Positions 11,573-23,035 of a stretch of 64,000 nt of DNA are shown one piece after another. The notes under the pieces were generated by a model, which saw only the letters and a program-made list of their open reading frames with translations, did no database searches and was not told where the DNA came from. A program made the position numbers and the translations under genes. The stretch comes from Eudorina sp. 2006-703-Eu-15 (lineage: Eukaryota > Chlorophyta > Chlorophyceae > Chlamydomonadales > Volvocaceae), in contig BDSI01000013.1 in the NCBI GenBank assembly GCA_003117195.1, positions 1,564,332 through 1,628,331 of the forward strand, read 5' to 3'. Within the stretch, counting starts at the first letter, position 1. Each line of letters begins with the position of its first letter.

Positions 11573-14500
11573 TCACCGGGAGAACCACTGCCCCGCCTGC
11601 CCCCGGGCGCTGCCACCGCCGCGGCCCCCGGTACTGCTGTTGCTGGTACCGCTGGTGGGGGTGTTGGTGGTGGTGGCGGGGCCCATCATGCGCATGGCGA
11701 TGACGGGCTGCTGCAGCGAAGGCGCTGATGACGTCACCGCGGGCACCCCCAAGGTCTGCCGCTGCCCGGCACCCCCCGCTCCTCGCCCCAAGACCAGCAC
11801 CGCGGCCTCACCCATCCGCGCACTAATGCGCCGTACCAGGACCCGCACGAACAGGTCACCCGTGTAGGCCAGCCCGGGGCCGAGCTCCGGCAGCAACGTG
11901 CCCAGCTCACTGGCCAGCCGCGCGGCGCGCCTCGCGCGCACCTGCGCCAGGAAAGCTTGCTGGCCCCCCGCCGGTTGCTGCTGCAGCGACTGCTGCTGCG
12001 AGACCTGGCGAGCCGTCGGGGGCGACGCGCTGCCCGCAGCCGCCGCCATCGCCGCTGCGGCCTCGGCCCGCTCCGTGGCCGCCTCGCTCTGTGCCAGGCG
12101 TTGGGACAGCAGTAGGATGGCCCGCACCACCCCGAGCGCCTCCTGGTCCTCCGGCGTTACGGCGACCGCGGGCGCCATCCTGGCGGAAGCGGGTGACAAG
12201 GGTCGTGTCAGTCAAGGGCGCGAGCGAGCGACCCCATCAAGAGTCCAAGACTCTCCCCGACCCGGGCCTGCATCACCGGCCGACACACAGTTGGTGAGCC
12301 GGCAGTTGGTGAGCCGGGCGCGGCTTTTTGCTAAGGACAACGCCCCAGCTCATCCCGACATTGATCTGACTTGCGCTCGGCAAATGCACGCTTGGACTGT
12401 GGTGGCATATCGCACCGTCGTGGTTGCACTCCCCGCGACTAGTGCTTGTGAACTCGTACCTGCAACCAACGAGTGCCCCGCAGTGCACGCACCCCTCCTC
12501 GGTCCACCCACCTGGCCAGCACCTCCACCGGGGTGGGCAGCGGCAGCAGTACGGAGCGCAGCGGCCCCAGCGCCTCCACGCCCCGCATGGACAGGGTCGC
12601 AGGGGCAGAGACGAGCACCCCGCGGACCAGCCGCGACAGCGACTCGCGCGAGAGCGTGTCCACGGCCGCCACCTGGAGATGGATGGATCCAGTGGATTCA
12701 CATGGAGTGAATTTGGATCCAGATCAAGACCAGGTCAGGGATCAGATCCGGTTCAAGCAGCGGCGACGGATGCCTGGCAGCTAGGCGTTCACCGGACATT
12801 GCCAAGGCGGACAGCGGTCCGCCCTGGGTCAAAGGCGGACGGTTCGTTGGCCAAAGCGGGGCGACACGAGCAAACGTGCGTATTCCGCGAGAAACCCGTC
12901 CGCGACGTGTGTGTGCTATTAAGTAGGCAGAACACGAGTGCGTGACATGCGAGGGGCCGAGTGGCACCCACTAGTTTGCCCGTATGCGTACATAATATAA
13001 CCATTGCCCGACCCACATAATGAACAGAAGGCTGCGGTGTCAGAAGAGCGCTGTCAATTTTTTTGTGTGTGGGGACCGGGGGAGGGCGAGGAGAGCCCCA
13101 TCGCGGAATTCTAGCGGCGGCACTCCTCACCTTGTCGAGGTGTCGGCGGGTACATGGCTCAATGTGTGCAAGTTACGGACGTGTGCCACGTCATACGCAG
13201 TGTCAGGGTAGCCGAGCGCGAGGCGCAGCTTCCTTCCCAGAAAGCCCTCCCTCGCACCCACCTCCTCCCTGTAGCAGTCGGAAGGGCTATCCCCGGGAAG
13301 GCGACGCCTGCCACGTCCCCGTCCCTCGCTCCGGGGGAAAAAGCCCTGCCACCCAGAGCCGCCATCCCCCCCCCCGCAAACCCCCGCCCCACCCGCCCCA
13401 CCCACCAGCTCCTCCACCAGCAGCTCGCTGATGTACGACCCGGGTCGCAGTACGGACCGCAGAGACTCCACCACCACAGGGCTCAGGACCGGCTGCGGGG
13501 AACGAAGGGCAGCCACAGAGAGGAAGGCCGTTCAATCTGGTGGACGGCACTCGAGCCCACCAGATTAGCGCTAGCACAGGACGGTAATGCTCTCGACAAA
13601 TGCTCCGCCGACGGTCTTAAGAATCCGCGGGTTTACGGTAGATAGGAGCCTGCAAGGTACCGCCCAAAACCTGCAAGGTCACCCCGCTCTCACCCTCGCA
13701 CTCCACGAAATAACGGCAAGTAAAGGCAAAAAGGCCGCAGGGTTGAGGAAAGTAACCCTCGGTTGAGACGGGTCGCCGCCCTTCCCTCCTCCTCCGGGCG
13801 ATAACGCAAAATCCCTCCTCACCTCGTTAGCCGCATTCGCTGCCGCCGTTGCAGGCACCGCCGGCGCAGCCGTCGCCGGGCGCGACCCCGTCGAGATGGC
13901 CGCCGGCGCTGCGGCCCCGTTGCTCAGCCCGTCGGTGGTGAACGCCGACAATCCGTCCGCCACCCGGATGAGTCGCTCCACGTCCATGTGCTGTTTACCG
14001 CCGTACAGTACGTCACGCAGGATGGCCCGCATGCGGGGGGAGTCATCGTTGAGCAGGCGACGCGCCAGGTAGGGGAAGCACTCGGCCACGATGGCGTAGT
14101 TGGGATCGACCCGTAGCGCGATACCCTTCGGGGAGGCGGGGGGAAAGAGGAAGAGGGAGACAGACAGACTCGCGGCTCAGTCTTACAACAGCCTCACAAC
14201 ACACATATGCGCAACGCAAGGGTGGGTCACACCAGGTTGGTTGGTTGGTTGGTTGGCTTAAAATCGAGCAGCAAGCCGTCCGCGCTCAGCCGTTGACACG
14301 CCGTCCATCCGCCTCTCTGTCAACTGGGTCAAGCTGGATATTCATCCCTTGCGTTCTCGTGCGCTACCTGCCTCAGGCTGCCGGCAGTGTGCGGGGCAGT
14401 GTACGTGGAGCACACCACGGGCGGTCACGGACAGCCCGAGGCCCAAATACTGAGCACAGGCCCAAGTGCAGCAGGGGGTGATTTGCCAAACCATTCGGAG

Positions 14501-17500
14501 GGACGCGTGGCAAGTGAGACGGCCATCGAGTGGACAGCAGAGCGGCCCACTCTCTGCACCTCACCCTCCCACCCACCACCCACCCACCCACCACCCACCC
14601 ACCCATCCATACCCAGCCACCGATACCCACCCACCAGCCACCCACCCGCCAGCCACCCACCCAGACCCATCCGCTACCCGCCTGACCCCGCAGCCCCACC
14701 TCGATAACGCTGAACGCCCGCAGGATGAGCGCGAAGAAGGGCGGCACCTGCGGACCACAGAACCCCGGGGCCACACGGTTGGTAACGCGGACCGCTTCCG
14801 TGCAGGAATATGGGGATATGGGGATGACTGGTCGTCTGTGCACCGGGCACGGCGCCGCAACGCCCTGATGCGGCCAGCCTAGGCCAGGCCAGACCAAGCC
14901 AGGTGCAAGCAGCAGGGCACACGGCAATGCACAATTTCGATGCCGAGATCATTTCCCTGCTCGCCAAATGCCGTACCATGTCGTACCTGGATGGGGTAGG
15001 TCTTGCCCAGCTCCTCCAGGTCCGCAGTAACCTGCCCACCAACGGGAAATGTGTCAAACCAGATGATGGGGGTAGGAGGGAGGGACGGGTGCCAAGTCGT
15101 CGCACGTCAACGTACCTTCGTAAAGCGGCGCACACGCTCTTAAGGTTTCCCCCCCTCCCGCATACACACATGCGGGGCGTCAAGTCAAGGGGCACGAGTC
15201 CATACGTACGAATGAGCCCATCGTCAACATGACAGCACCGGTGTGTGGACAGGTGGCAGGTTGTGGCAAGTGTCCGGGCCTGGGCGGTTATGGGTGGGCC
15301 TTTTGTTCAACACACCCACGTCCACGCCCAACCTTCGGTACCGCACGTAATATACAGATATGCAATCTGGATGTCCCCGTTGCCGGAGGACAAGTGCCCC
15401 GCCCCGGCCCCCCACCCGCCCTGCTGGCTCGCTTGGCCGCTCACCTTGTCGATGTTGACCTTGGCCGCACCTCCTCCGCCCACCAGCTGGCTCATCACCC
15501 GGCCCAGGGGCTCCACCAGGCCCACCTGGCGGGGGTCCACCGAGGGAGGGATGAAGCCCAGCCGCTGGAGGTCCACCGCCAGCTTCTCCCAGTCCTGTGA
15601 GGGGCCAGATCAGATCAGATCAGATCAGATCAGATCAGACCAGCAGAGCATAGCATAGGTGGCCAAAGGGCCAGGATGCCGGTGCCAATGATGACGACGC
15701 ATAACTCCAGCTGGCGACTGTTAGTAATGTGCCAATGAGATCCACACCGCGGCGAGGGCTGTACAGCTCGCCTGACACCACTGCGGCAGTCGGCGGGGTC
15801 ATGATGTCCTCCAGCGGCATGATGGCCTCCCAAAGGCTTCCTGCTCGCTCCAGGGGCTACACGCCGCCAAGGGAAAGCCTGCCCTCCCCCGAACCGACTC
15901 AGACTCTGCGCCTTTCTTCAATCACCCCCCAACCCAAACCCCAACCCCTACACCGTACCCAGTAACCCCCCGCGCTCACCCGGGTGGACAGGTGCGCGAT
16001 GTACTCCACGAGCGCGAGCCGCTGGTCGGGGGTCACCTCCGTCATCAGGCCAAAGTCCAGCACGCAGATCCTGCCGTACAAAGCACCCCAGTACGGCGGT
16101 ACCAACGTGAAACCCATTGCAAAAATCAACAGGTGCCGAATGTGCCGAGCCGAAGCAGGTTGTGCCGAGCTGAATGCGCACCCTTCGAGGTGGATATCGG
16201 GGGCGTCTGGACGACACACAGGGCAACAGCACAGCACAGCTCCATGCAGGGCTCGATCGGGCGGACCAGCCATCACCACCCAGTCCTGCCCCACATCACC
16301 ACACGCGCACCTGCCCTCCGGAGTGCGGATGAGGTTGCCCGGGTGCGGGTCCGCGTGAAGGAAGCCGGTGTCCAGCAGCTGGATCAGGTAGGCGTTGAGC
16401 AGCGTGTTGCACAGCTCCCGGACGTCCGCGGCGTGGCTCTCACTCAGTTTCTCGCCTGGAGGGCACACCAGGGAGGGCGCCAGTGCGTGTGTGGGTTGCT
16501 GATTTGTTGCATGGCGGTTAGGCAGCGCAGGGATCATGCACGTGCGAAGTGTATCTTCAGGGCAGGACTGAGGTTCAAGATTGAGATGACGTGAGGGCCT
16601 GTGCAAGGCCGTGGTGATGGGGTACAGAGGCGGTGCCGGGACGGTCTCCGTGTGGTGGTGCCGTACGGGTATGCGGTCCTGATTCTCGGGTGGTAGAGAG
16701 GCATTCGAAGACCGCCAGCTGACGAACCGGGGGAGGGGGCGGGCCTTGCAGGAGCAGTGCGGGAGTCCGGGATGACCGAGAATCCAGCACCTACTTGTCG
16801 TACCATTCGGACGCCATACACCGGTGAGGACGCTCAATGACTCAGCACGCCGGTTTAGGATGATGAGGGTATACGCTTATGGTGAGCATCAGCTTCTGGC
16901 TCTTTGTGGTGTTGAAAACCCATCCGCTGCTGCCGATGGCCCTGCCCCCACCGACCCACCCTCGACCCAGTCGGTCACGAGCACGCAGTCGGTCGAGAGG
17001 TCGGTCCGCACTTCCGCCACCGTGACGCCCTCCACGCCCGCAGCCGCCATCTGCTCCTTGAACAGCGCCGCGTTGGCGGCCTCCCGCTTGTAGTCCAGCT
17101 CATGGAAGAAGCGGACCGCCCAGGCGTCGATCACCGCCGCCCAGTCCGTGTTCATCTGCAGGAGGGGGCGGGGCGGGGCGGGGCGGTGGAGTGACGTGGG
17201 GAGGCGTTCAGCCGGGGACCACCTGCCGGTACAAGTCTTGCACTTCAGGTTTAAATGCAGGTGGTGCACTGAGCTTGGTGGTGGAAAGGGCATGCGGGCG
17301 CGGGGGCCGGGGAAAGACGCGGGCGGGCGGGCTCCGTTTGCAGTGCTGCACGACACGTTAGTTCTCGCGTGGCAAGCGGACCCATGCCGCCTGATGAGAG
17401 GCGCTTTCCTGCCCAGTCACGCAGCCGTTCCATCACACACTTGCTTGGTCCATCGGGCCCATATCCCCTGCATTGCACCGTCCCATGCGCGCCCCCTCCG

Positions 17501-20500
17501 CCTCCCCCTGCGGTACTGAACCCCACCTTGAGCGTTTCCTTCATCTGGATCGCCAGCCGCCGCATGATGAGCAGGTCCAGAGCCACCTGCGGAGGTTAGA
17601 GGCCGAGGGGTGTTGCAATACCGAGGGGGCTACGACTGGGTTGTCGGAACCTGCCCCTCAACCGAGCCAGCCGCGCATCGGCCCCCAGCACCTCCTCTTC
17701 CTCTTCCATCTCTTCCACTTCCATCCCATCCTTCACCAACATCTCCCCCTCGTCACAACCAACACCTGTACCGCAGCCTCCTGGCCCCGGCCCTCCTCCG
17801 CACCCACCTGCTCCAGCACGCCCGGCCGCTGCACCTTGACCGCCACATCCTCCCCGCCCAGCTCGGGCCGCAGAGTCCCCCTGTAGACCTGGCCCAGGGA
17901 GGCGGCCGCCACGGGCCGCTCGCTCAGCCGCACGAACACCGCCTCCACGGGCCGCCCGCCGAAGGCCTGAAGTTCACCAGGGCGGTTGAGGGCGCGACGG
18001 GTAACGTCAGAAACACACCCAATGTGTTTTCCCCCTGATTACCCAAGGCGAAGCGCAGGCATGCACCATCATGGACCAGGACAAGTGAATTCCACATTGG
18101 TTGCACGCGTGGACCAATGAAAGTCGTGCAATGCATATGGCGACAGTGGTTAGGAGTGAGCATGAGGGAGGCCGCGGAGCAGCAAGTACATCAAACCAAT
18201 ACAGGAGTTTGGGGACGGCAATGACTCGTTGAACTCCGCCTTGATCACGCTTCTGCCCTCCGCCCGGCCCCGTTTCCTCATCTGCCGCCGCCGCCCCAAC
18301 GTCATCACCTTCTCCATCTCCTTCCGAGCCACCTCGCAGGGGAAGGGCGGCACCCGGTCCTGCAGCAGCTGGATCTGCTCGAAGTAGGCGTGGGTCAACA
18401 AATCCACACGCGTGGACAGGGCCTGAGCCACCTTCACGTAGCTGCGTCGGGCCGGGCCGGGGAGGCGGGTGCAGCCAAGGTCACGGGGCAAGGGGGGAGT
18501 GGGCGCGTCAGAGGCATAGAAACTGAAGGGTGTCTCCCTTACCCAAAAGATCAGGGCAAGGCACTGCAGGCGGCCAGGCCGAAGCAGGGCGAGGAATAAG
18601 CCAGATGCCCTGACATACCGGTATAGGCATTTCCACCTGCAGGGAGACTTGTCGCGCCTACATGCCGCTTGTCTCTCCAGGTGCTTCAGGTCCTGCTCGT
18701 GTGACCCGTTGGGTCCCGGTCCCACCACCGTAACAGCCCTCCACGTGCGGCTCCAGTCCGCCATCCCTCCCTCCCTCCTTCCCTCCCTCCTTCCCTCCGC
18801 CCCCGCTCCGTCTTACGCGGGGCCCAGCCGCTCGACCACACCCCGCAGCTGCTCCGCCCGGCGCTGTTCGTTGGCCTCCAGCTTGCCCGTCCACATGTCC
18901 AGGAGCAGCGCCGCGCCGAAGGAAGCCGCCTCAGCGGCCACCTGTGCGCTGCGCCGCACCACCGCTAGAGGCCGCCGCGCAAAGTACGCAGCCACCACCT
19001 CCGGGTCGTACTCGTGGGTGAGATCGTCGCTTAGCGCGTCGTACGGATACCGAGGCCCTGGCCGCCATGGCAACATAGGCACTTAGTCAAAAAAGCAAAA
19101 CATCAATCGGCGAGACGCGCGATCCATGCTTTTGCTGCCGGTCCCACAGCGCAGGAAAAGGGCATGCAGTCCGTAACGAAGGGCCCAAGACCAACTGCAA
19201 CACCAACCACAATGCCAACCGGAAGGCCGCAAATGACCGGACGAGTGCGGGGTACTGAAATCCGCCCGTGTCGCATGAGGCTGTGCGCCTCCCACTCGGC
19301 TCCTACAACCGCCTCAGTTCGGCAACCTTGTCAGCCAACTGAAGGGCCCGCACCTTCGTACTCCTGGCCAGGGGTTGAAGCCGCTATCGCCACCAACGTG
19401 AAGGCGGCCGCCAGAGCTACCGTGACCAGCGAGTGGCCTCCCACGCCGTTTGCCTGCGCCTCACGGCGGAGGACAGAGGGAGGAGGCGCCGCGCGGAGGC
19501 AGACATCGGAGGCAGACATACACGTTGAGGGGGTTCTTTCATTCGTCAGCGTGTGCGCGTGGTGGTGGTGTCGGGCGGCGCCCCGCGGGAAGAGCCAGCA
19601 GACTGGCCCACCGAGCGGCAACGGTGGTTGTATAGGAAATTGCCGGTGGGGGCGTCTACGTGGTATTAGGAAGACTCGCCCGATGGGGATTGTGGTAGCG
19701 TGTCTACTAAGACAGCAGGTCCATTTTGATGGCCCTCCTCGGGGCTGGCATGCGCCCCTGCCCGGTCGGCACGCTGCGGGAGGACGCCAACTCGTTGCCC
19801 ATGTGACAGTTTCGGAGCTCTTCCTGCCGGGGCCCCAACACACCTGTGTGTACACCGCAGTCAGGGAGGCTAACAGCGCCTCTGGCGCCGCGGCCGCTGA
19901 GGTCGCCACCTCTTCGCCGCGGCTCACCAGGCTGCCCAGCCCCGCCGCCAGCGCAGTCGCTGTGGCGCCCAGCTGTTGAAGGGTGGAGGACCCGGCGGCT
20001 GCATGGCAGTTTCACGTCGCAGGGTGTGGCAAGACATAGTGTGGCCGCTAGTTGAGTTGAATGGGCCGGCTTTTGGTAAGGGCCGGTCTGCCTGCGCGGC
20101 TAGCAAAGTCAAGTCTCCGGATGCGCGCTGCAAGCATCCTAGGAGCTCAGCCAGTTCGCAGTGGGCCGAGCAGTCCGTGCCATTCCGATCGTCACCAGAC
20201 CCATCGTCTCCAACCTCGTCGTCCTTCAAACGCCGACCCCACCGCACCTCCCAGAGCCGGCGGCAGGGTCATCACCCCGGCGACCCCGCGGAGCTCCGAC
20301 AGCGCTGACGTCAGTGAAGCCGCCGTCGCTGGATCCAGCAGCTCCAGCCCGGTAAAGCGGCTGCTGACCCAGCTCGTCAGGGCCTCAACACCCTGTACGA
20401 CAGCCATCGTACCGAAATGCGGCTGCATTTCCCCGCTGGACAGCCGCTCCGCGACCGCCGCCACGGAGCGACCCAAATCGCCGCTGCTCGCCAGGGCGAC

Positions 20501-21422
20501 GGTTGCCTGCTGCGCGCTTACGCCGGCGGCAGCGCTAGCGACACTGAGCCCCTGGAACAGGCCATGGCTCAGCGCCTCAAAGCCGCCCGTGACAGCTGTG
20601 CCAGCGTCGTTCAGGCCAGCCGTGGCCGTTGATTGAGTAAGCAGGTCAAACTTCAGGTCTGGCGCAGCGGCTGAAAAGCTGGCTGTCGCACCCCGGAGGG
20701 GCTGCAATGTCTCATTAACTGCGTGCATTCGCAAGTGCGGAGGGGAAAGCCAGAACAGAGGTGGGATTAGCTGCAACCTGTGCGACCGCTTGGCACGCAG
20801 TCCTCTATACTGCCACAGTGCTGCTGCGCGGTAATCAGCCTGGCCCAGGCCCAGAACTCTAGCCTACCAGAGAGCGCCATGACAGGGTGAGGCGGTGCCG
20901 GGTACGTGCATTGGACACATGATTATGGCTAGGGAGGTTCCTCACCCGCGTGGCCGAGGTCCAACGACGGGGGTGAAGGCAAGGCCACTTGAGGCGCCCG
21001 GGAGGAGAGAGCGTCCACCGCCCCGGCTATGGCGCGGGTCCCAAAATGCGGCTCCAGGCCAGACCAAGCCGAACGGTCGGTCAGCTGCTGATATACTTGA
21101 TTCGGCACGGGTAGGCTGCATGGCAAGAGAACAACGGACAGCAAGGACCTCTGATGGGTTTGCAAGGCTGTCAAGAGTTGGTGTAGCGGACATGATGGCC
21201 TAAAAGTGGTTTCCGCCACACAAAGACGGACGGTTGTTGGCACTGCAGAAACCACCAGCATGCGAAAGTTCCGATGCAGACATACCTATTGACAACACCC
21301 AAAACTTCATCCGGCAAGGCCTGCGCGCGGGCAACGAGCGGGGCTGCACCGCCCTTCGTTCTGCCAAGCCCCACAAATTTTCGCCGCTCAAGCCCCAGAG
21401 TGAAACCAGTGGAGCTCCGCAT
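11573..21422 (-). CDS. Chloroplast-type ABC1 atypical protein kinase (ABC1K/UbiB/COQ8 family)
   Basis: Nineteen exons, minus strand: 21422-21286, 21115-20946, 20718-20276, 19972-19844, 19453-19354, 19057-18817, 18441-18309, 17966-17808, 17586-17527, 17155-16960, 16455-16311, 16070-15980, 15594-15445, 15031-14987, 14747-14700, 14125-13823, 13492-13406, 12672-12512, 12179-11573. Phases agree throughout; 3405 bases, 1134 residues. Family landmarks: YVKVAQALSTR (the KxGQ-type motif, about 407-417), AAASLGQVY (470-478), VAVKVQRPG with the ATP-site lysine near 495, HELDY (about 547), HADPHPGN (623-630), LDFG (about 641-644), and PPFFALILRAFSVIEGIAL. KVAQ also occurs in some plant ABC1Ks. The N-terminus (MRSSTGF..., rich in S, R, A) looks like a transit peptide. 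Residues 60-330 are an alanine-rich extension with a likely membrane helix near 304-317. The last 250 residues are a variable alanine/glutamine/serine-rich tail. ABC1Ks act on plastoglobules or membranes in quinone and prenyl-lipid metabolism; the exact orthologue is not resolved. Confidence 0.9.
12901..13062 (+). repeat. Dispersed repeat family 1, copy A (ABC1K intron)
   Basis: About 150 bases closely match the reverse complement of 63507-63660, including GGCTGCGGTGTC, CATTGCCCGACCCA and GCCCGTATGCGTA. It sits wholly inside an ABC1K intron (12673-13405) with no long open frame. It is probably a short non-autonomous element or element fragment. Confidence 0.75.
14233..14690. repeat. GGTT and CCCA simple repeats in an ABC1K intron
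   Basis: A short (GGTT)n run lies at 14233-14256, and a degenerate CCCA/CACC-rich tract covers about 14565-14690. Both are inside the intron between coding blocks 14125 and 14700. Confidence 0.6.
15276..15330 (+). repeat. Dispersed repeat family 2, copy A (ABC1K intron)
   Basis: A segment of about 40 bases containing CCGGGCCTGGGCGG and TTATGGGTGGGC, then TTGTTCAACACAC, matches the reverse complement of about 33577-33636 in the SppA gene. It lies in the intron 15032-15444. Confidence 0.65.
15606..15639. repeat. (ATCAG)n microsatellite
   Basis: Six to seven copies of a five-base unit lie directly upstream of an ABC1K exon (acceptor side, minus strand). Confidence 0.8.
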
Positions 21423-21879
21423 CTTCTGAATATTAGCGTCGCTGGCCTGGAGAATACTTTGTCAAGATACCCTAAAAAATAAAAAATTGGCTTTAAAACA
21501 ACGTATTATCGAACGACCAGCAGAGCCCTGTTGTTGTAGAGCGGAAACTTGATGTTTCAACGCAAAGGTCGCAGAAACGGAACCGCTGCAGCGCGTTGCA
21601 CTATTAGCAACAATGCATCAGCGCCTGGTTGCTTCAATAGCAGCAAGCACTCCTTACACTCTATTGCAAGAAAACTATTCTTCCGTACAGCCGTACCGTC
21701 GGTCGCTGCCGGCAAGTCAGTCCTTTTAGCAACAATTGGCATCGGAGTATACCCGGAGAACAATTGCTGGCATTGCTCGGGTTTGCTGTTTACTTTCTTA
21801 CAAACGAATTTCAACCGTAACGAGCGTGCCACCGCCTACTGGATTCTCTGCGCTGCTTGTCATCCTGGTACATTAGATC
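21423..21879. promoter_or_regulatory. Shared divergent upstream region of ABC1K and ACHT genes
   Basis: The two start codons (21422 minus, 21880 plus) face away from each other across only 457 bases. Both promoters and 5' untranslated regions must share this space. The region is AT-richer than the flanking exons, with an A-rich run near 21472-21487. No specific promoter element could be identified. Confidence 0.5.
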
Positions 21880-23035
21880 ATGTCAATTGCGGCAACTGCC
21901 ACCTTCGTCATTCCCAAGCCGAGCAATTCGTTGCCGATTCGTTGCCGGTCGGAGCGTCGGAGTGCTCGCGTGACTGTTTTCGCAAGCGTCACCAGCTTCT
22001 GCCCCCATCCGGATGCTGTGAAGCGACGTCAGGAAGCTGAGGCGCTGTGAGTCCTTGCCTCTTGAAAAAGCACGGCAAGACAGCGCAACATCGACAATCA
22101 GCTTTTCACATTTCCTTTGCGTCTCCCGTGCGTCGCGACCGCAGACGCCTTCAGCGTAACCGAGAGCATTCGGAGGCGCAAATGATTCAGGCCATGGGTA
22201 TGAAATGGTGAGAGAAGTAGATAGGCGTGATACATCCCTCCAACGTGACACGCCAGCCCTCTATCTTATATCGTTGTTGTTTCAGCACGAAATGCTGTCA
22301 GGCAGCGCCTTACATAAAATTAAACTCGTACATTTTCATAGCTTCGTGTTTGCGCTACACTGGTCAAATGTGAAGTGTTGCATGCCGGCGTGCAGGTGGG
22401 AGGGTGCTTTGCCGGCAAACATGATTGCAGTGACCACTCCCAGGGAGCTGGACGCACTGTCTAGGCAGGCGTTTGCTGCCGGCCGAGCTGTCCTTATCAA
22501 CTATTTTCAGGAGGACTGCTACGCTTGTCGGTGTCTGCACAACAAGTTAAAACAGATGGCCGTTGAGAATCCGGAGGTGCTGTTCCTAAAAGTGAACGGT
22601 AGCAACGAGGCGCTGCGCCCCGTGTTCGAGGAGCAGGGCGTCACTAAGGTAGGCCTGTAGGCGTTGCGCGCGGACTCGTGCGTTGCTGCTGGCCGCATGG
22701 TTGCAGGCAGTGGGGGGTATTTTCACGAGGTCTGCATGCTCGAGGCTGAGCGCGTGTTAACGTTACACGTACGATTCTCCGCGGGGTAGGTGCCGGTGGC
22801 ACAGGGCGTTACATCTTCTGAAACCGACCGAAAAGAGGTTATTGAGGAATGGCGCGTTAAGTTGAGCTGTGTGCCTGTGTTGCCGTTGCTGTGGCTGCAG
22901 GTGCCCTTCTTCCACTGTGTTCGGGACGGGCAAGTCATGTCGCGCTTCAGCGCATCGCTTAATCCGGAGAAGCTGGCAAAGCTTCGCAGGGAGTTGATGG
23001 CTGCCGCGCGTGTCCCACAGCCGGTCGTCGCATGA
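21880..23035 (+). CDS. ACHT-type atypical thioredoxin, chloroplast
   Basis: Exons: 21880-22046, 22396-22648, 22901-23035; 555 bases, 184 residues. The N-terminus (MSIAATATF..., rich in S and R) looks like a chloroplast transit peptide. The mature part begins LWEGALPANM, the counterpart of the WWEKGLxPNM signature before the thioredoxin fold in plant ACHT proteins. The redox motif is CYAC (Cys97 and Cys100), preceded by Asp rather than the Trp of classical thioredoxins. VPFFHC carries the cis-proline (about 142). These proteins transfer oxidising or reducing equivalents between stromal targets and 2-Cys peroxiredoxin. The splice at 22046 uses GCT/GTGAGT; skipping it would read into a stop at 22050. 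A TGTAA word follows the stop by about 33 bases. Assignment to the ACHT group is firm; the precise paralogue is not. Confidence 0.9.

Noticed and set aside
18400..18441. KVAQ instead of KxGQ in the ABC1 kinase as a sign of lost function
   Set aside because: The same variant occurs in a recognised group of plant ABC1Ks with all other kinase motifs intact, as here.
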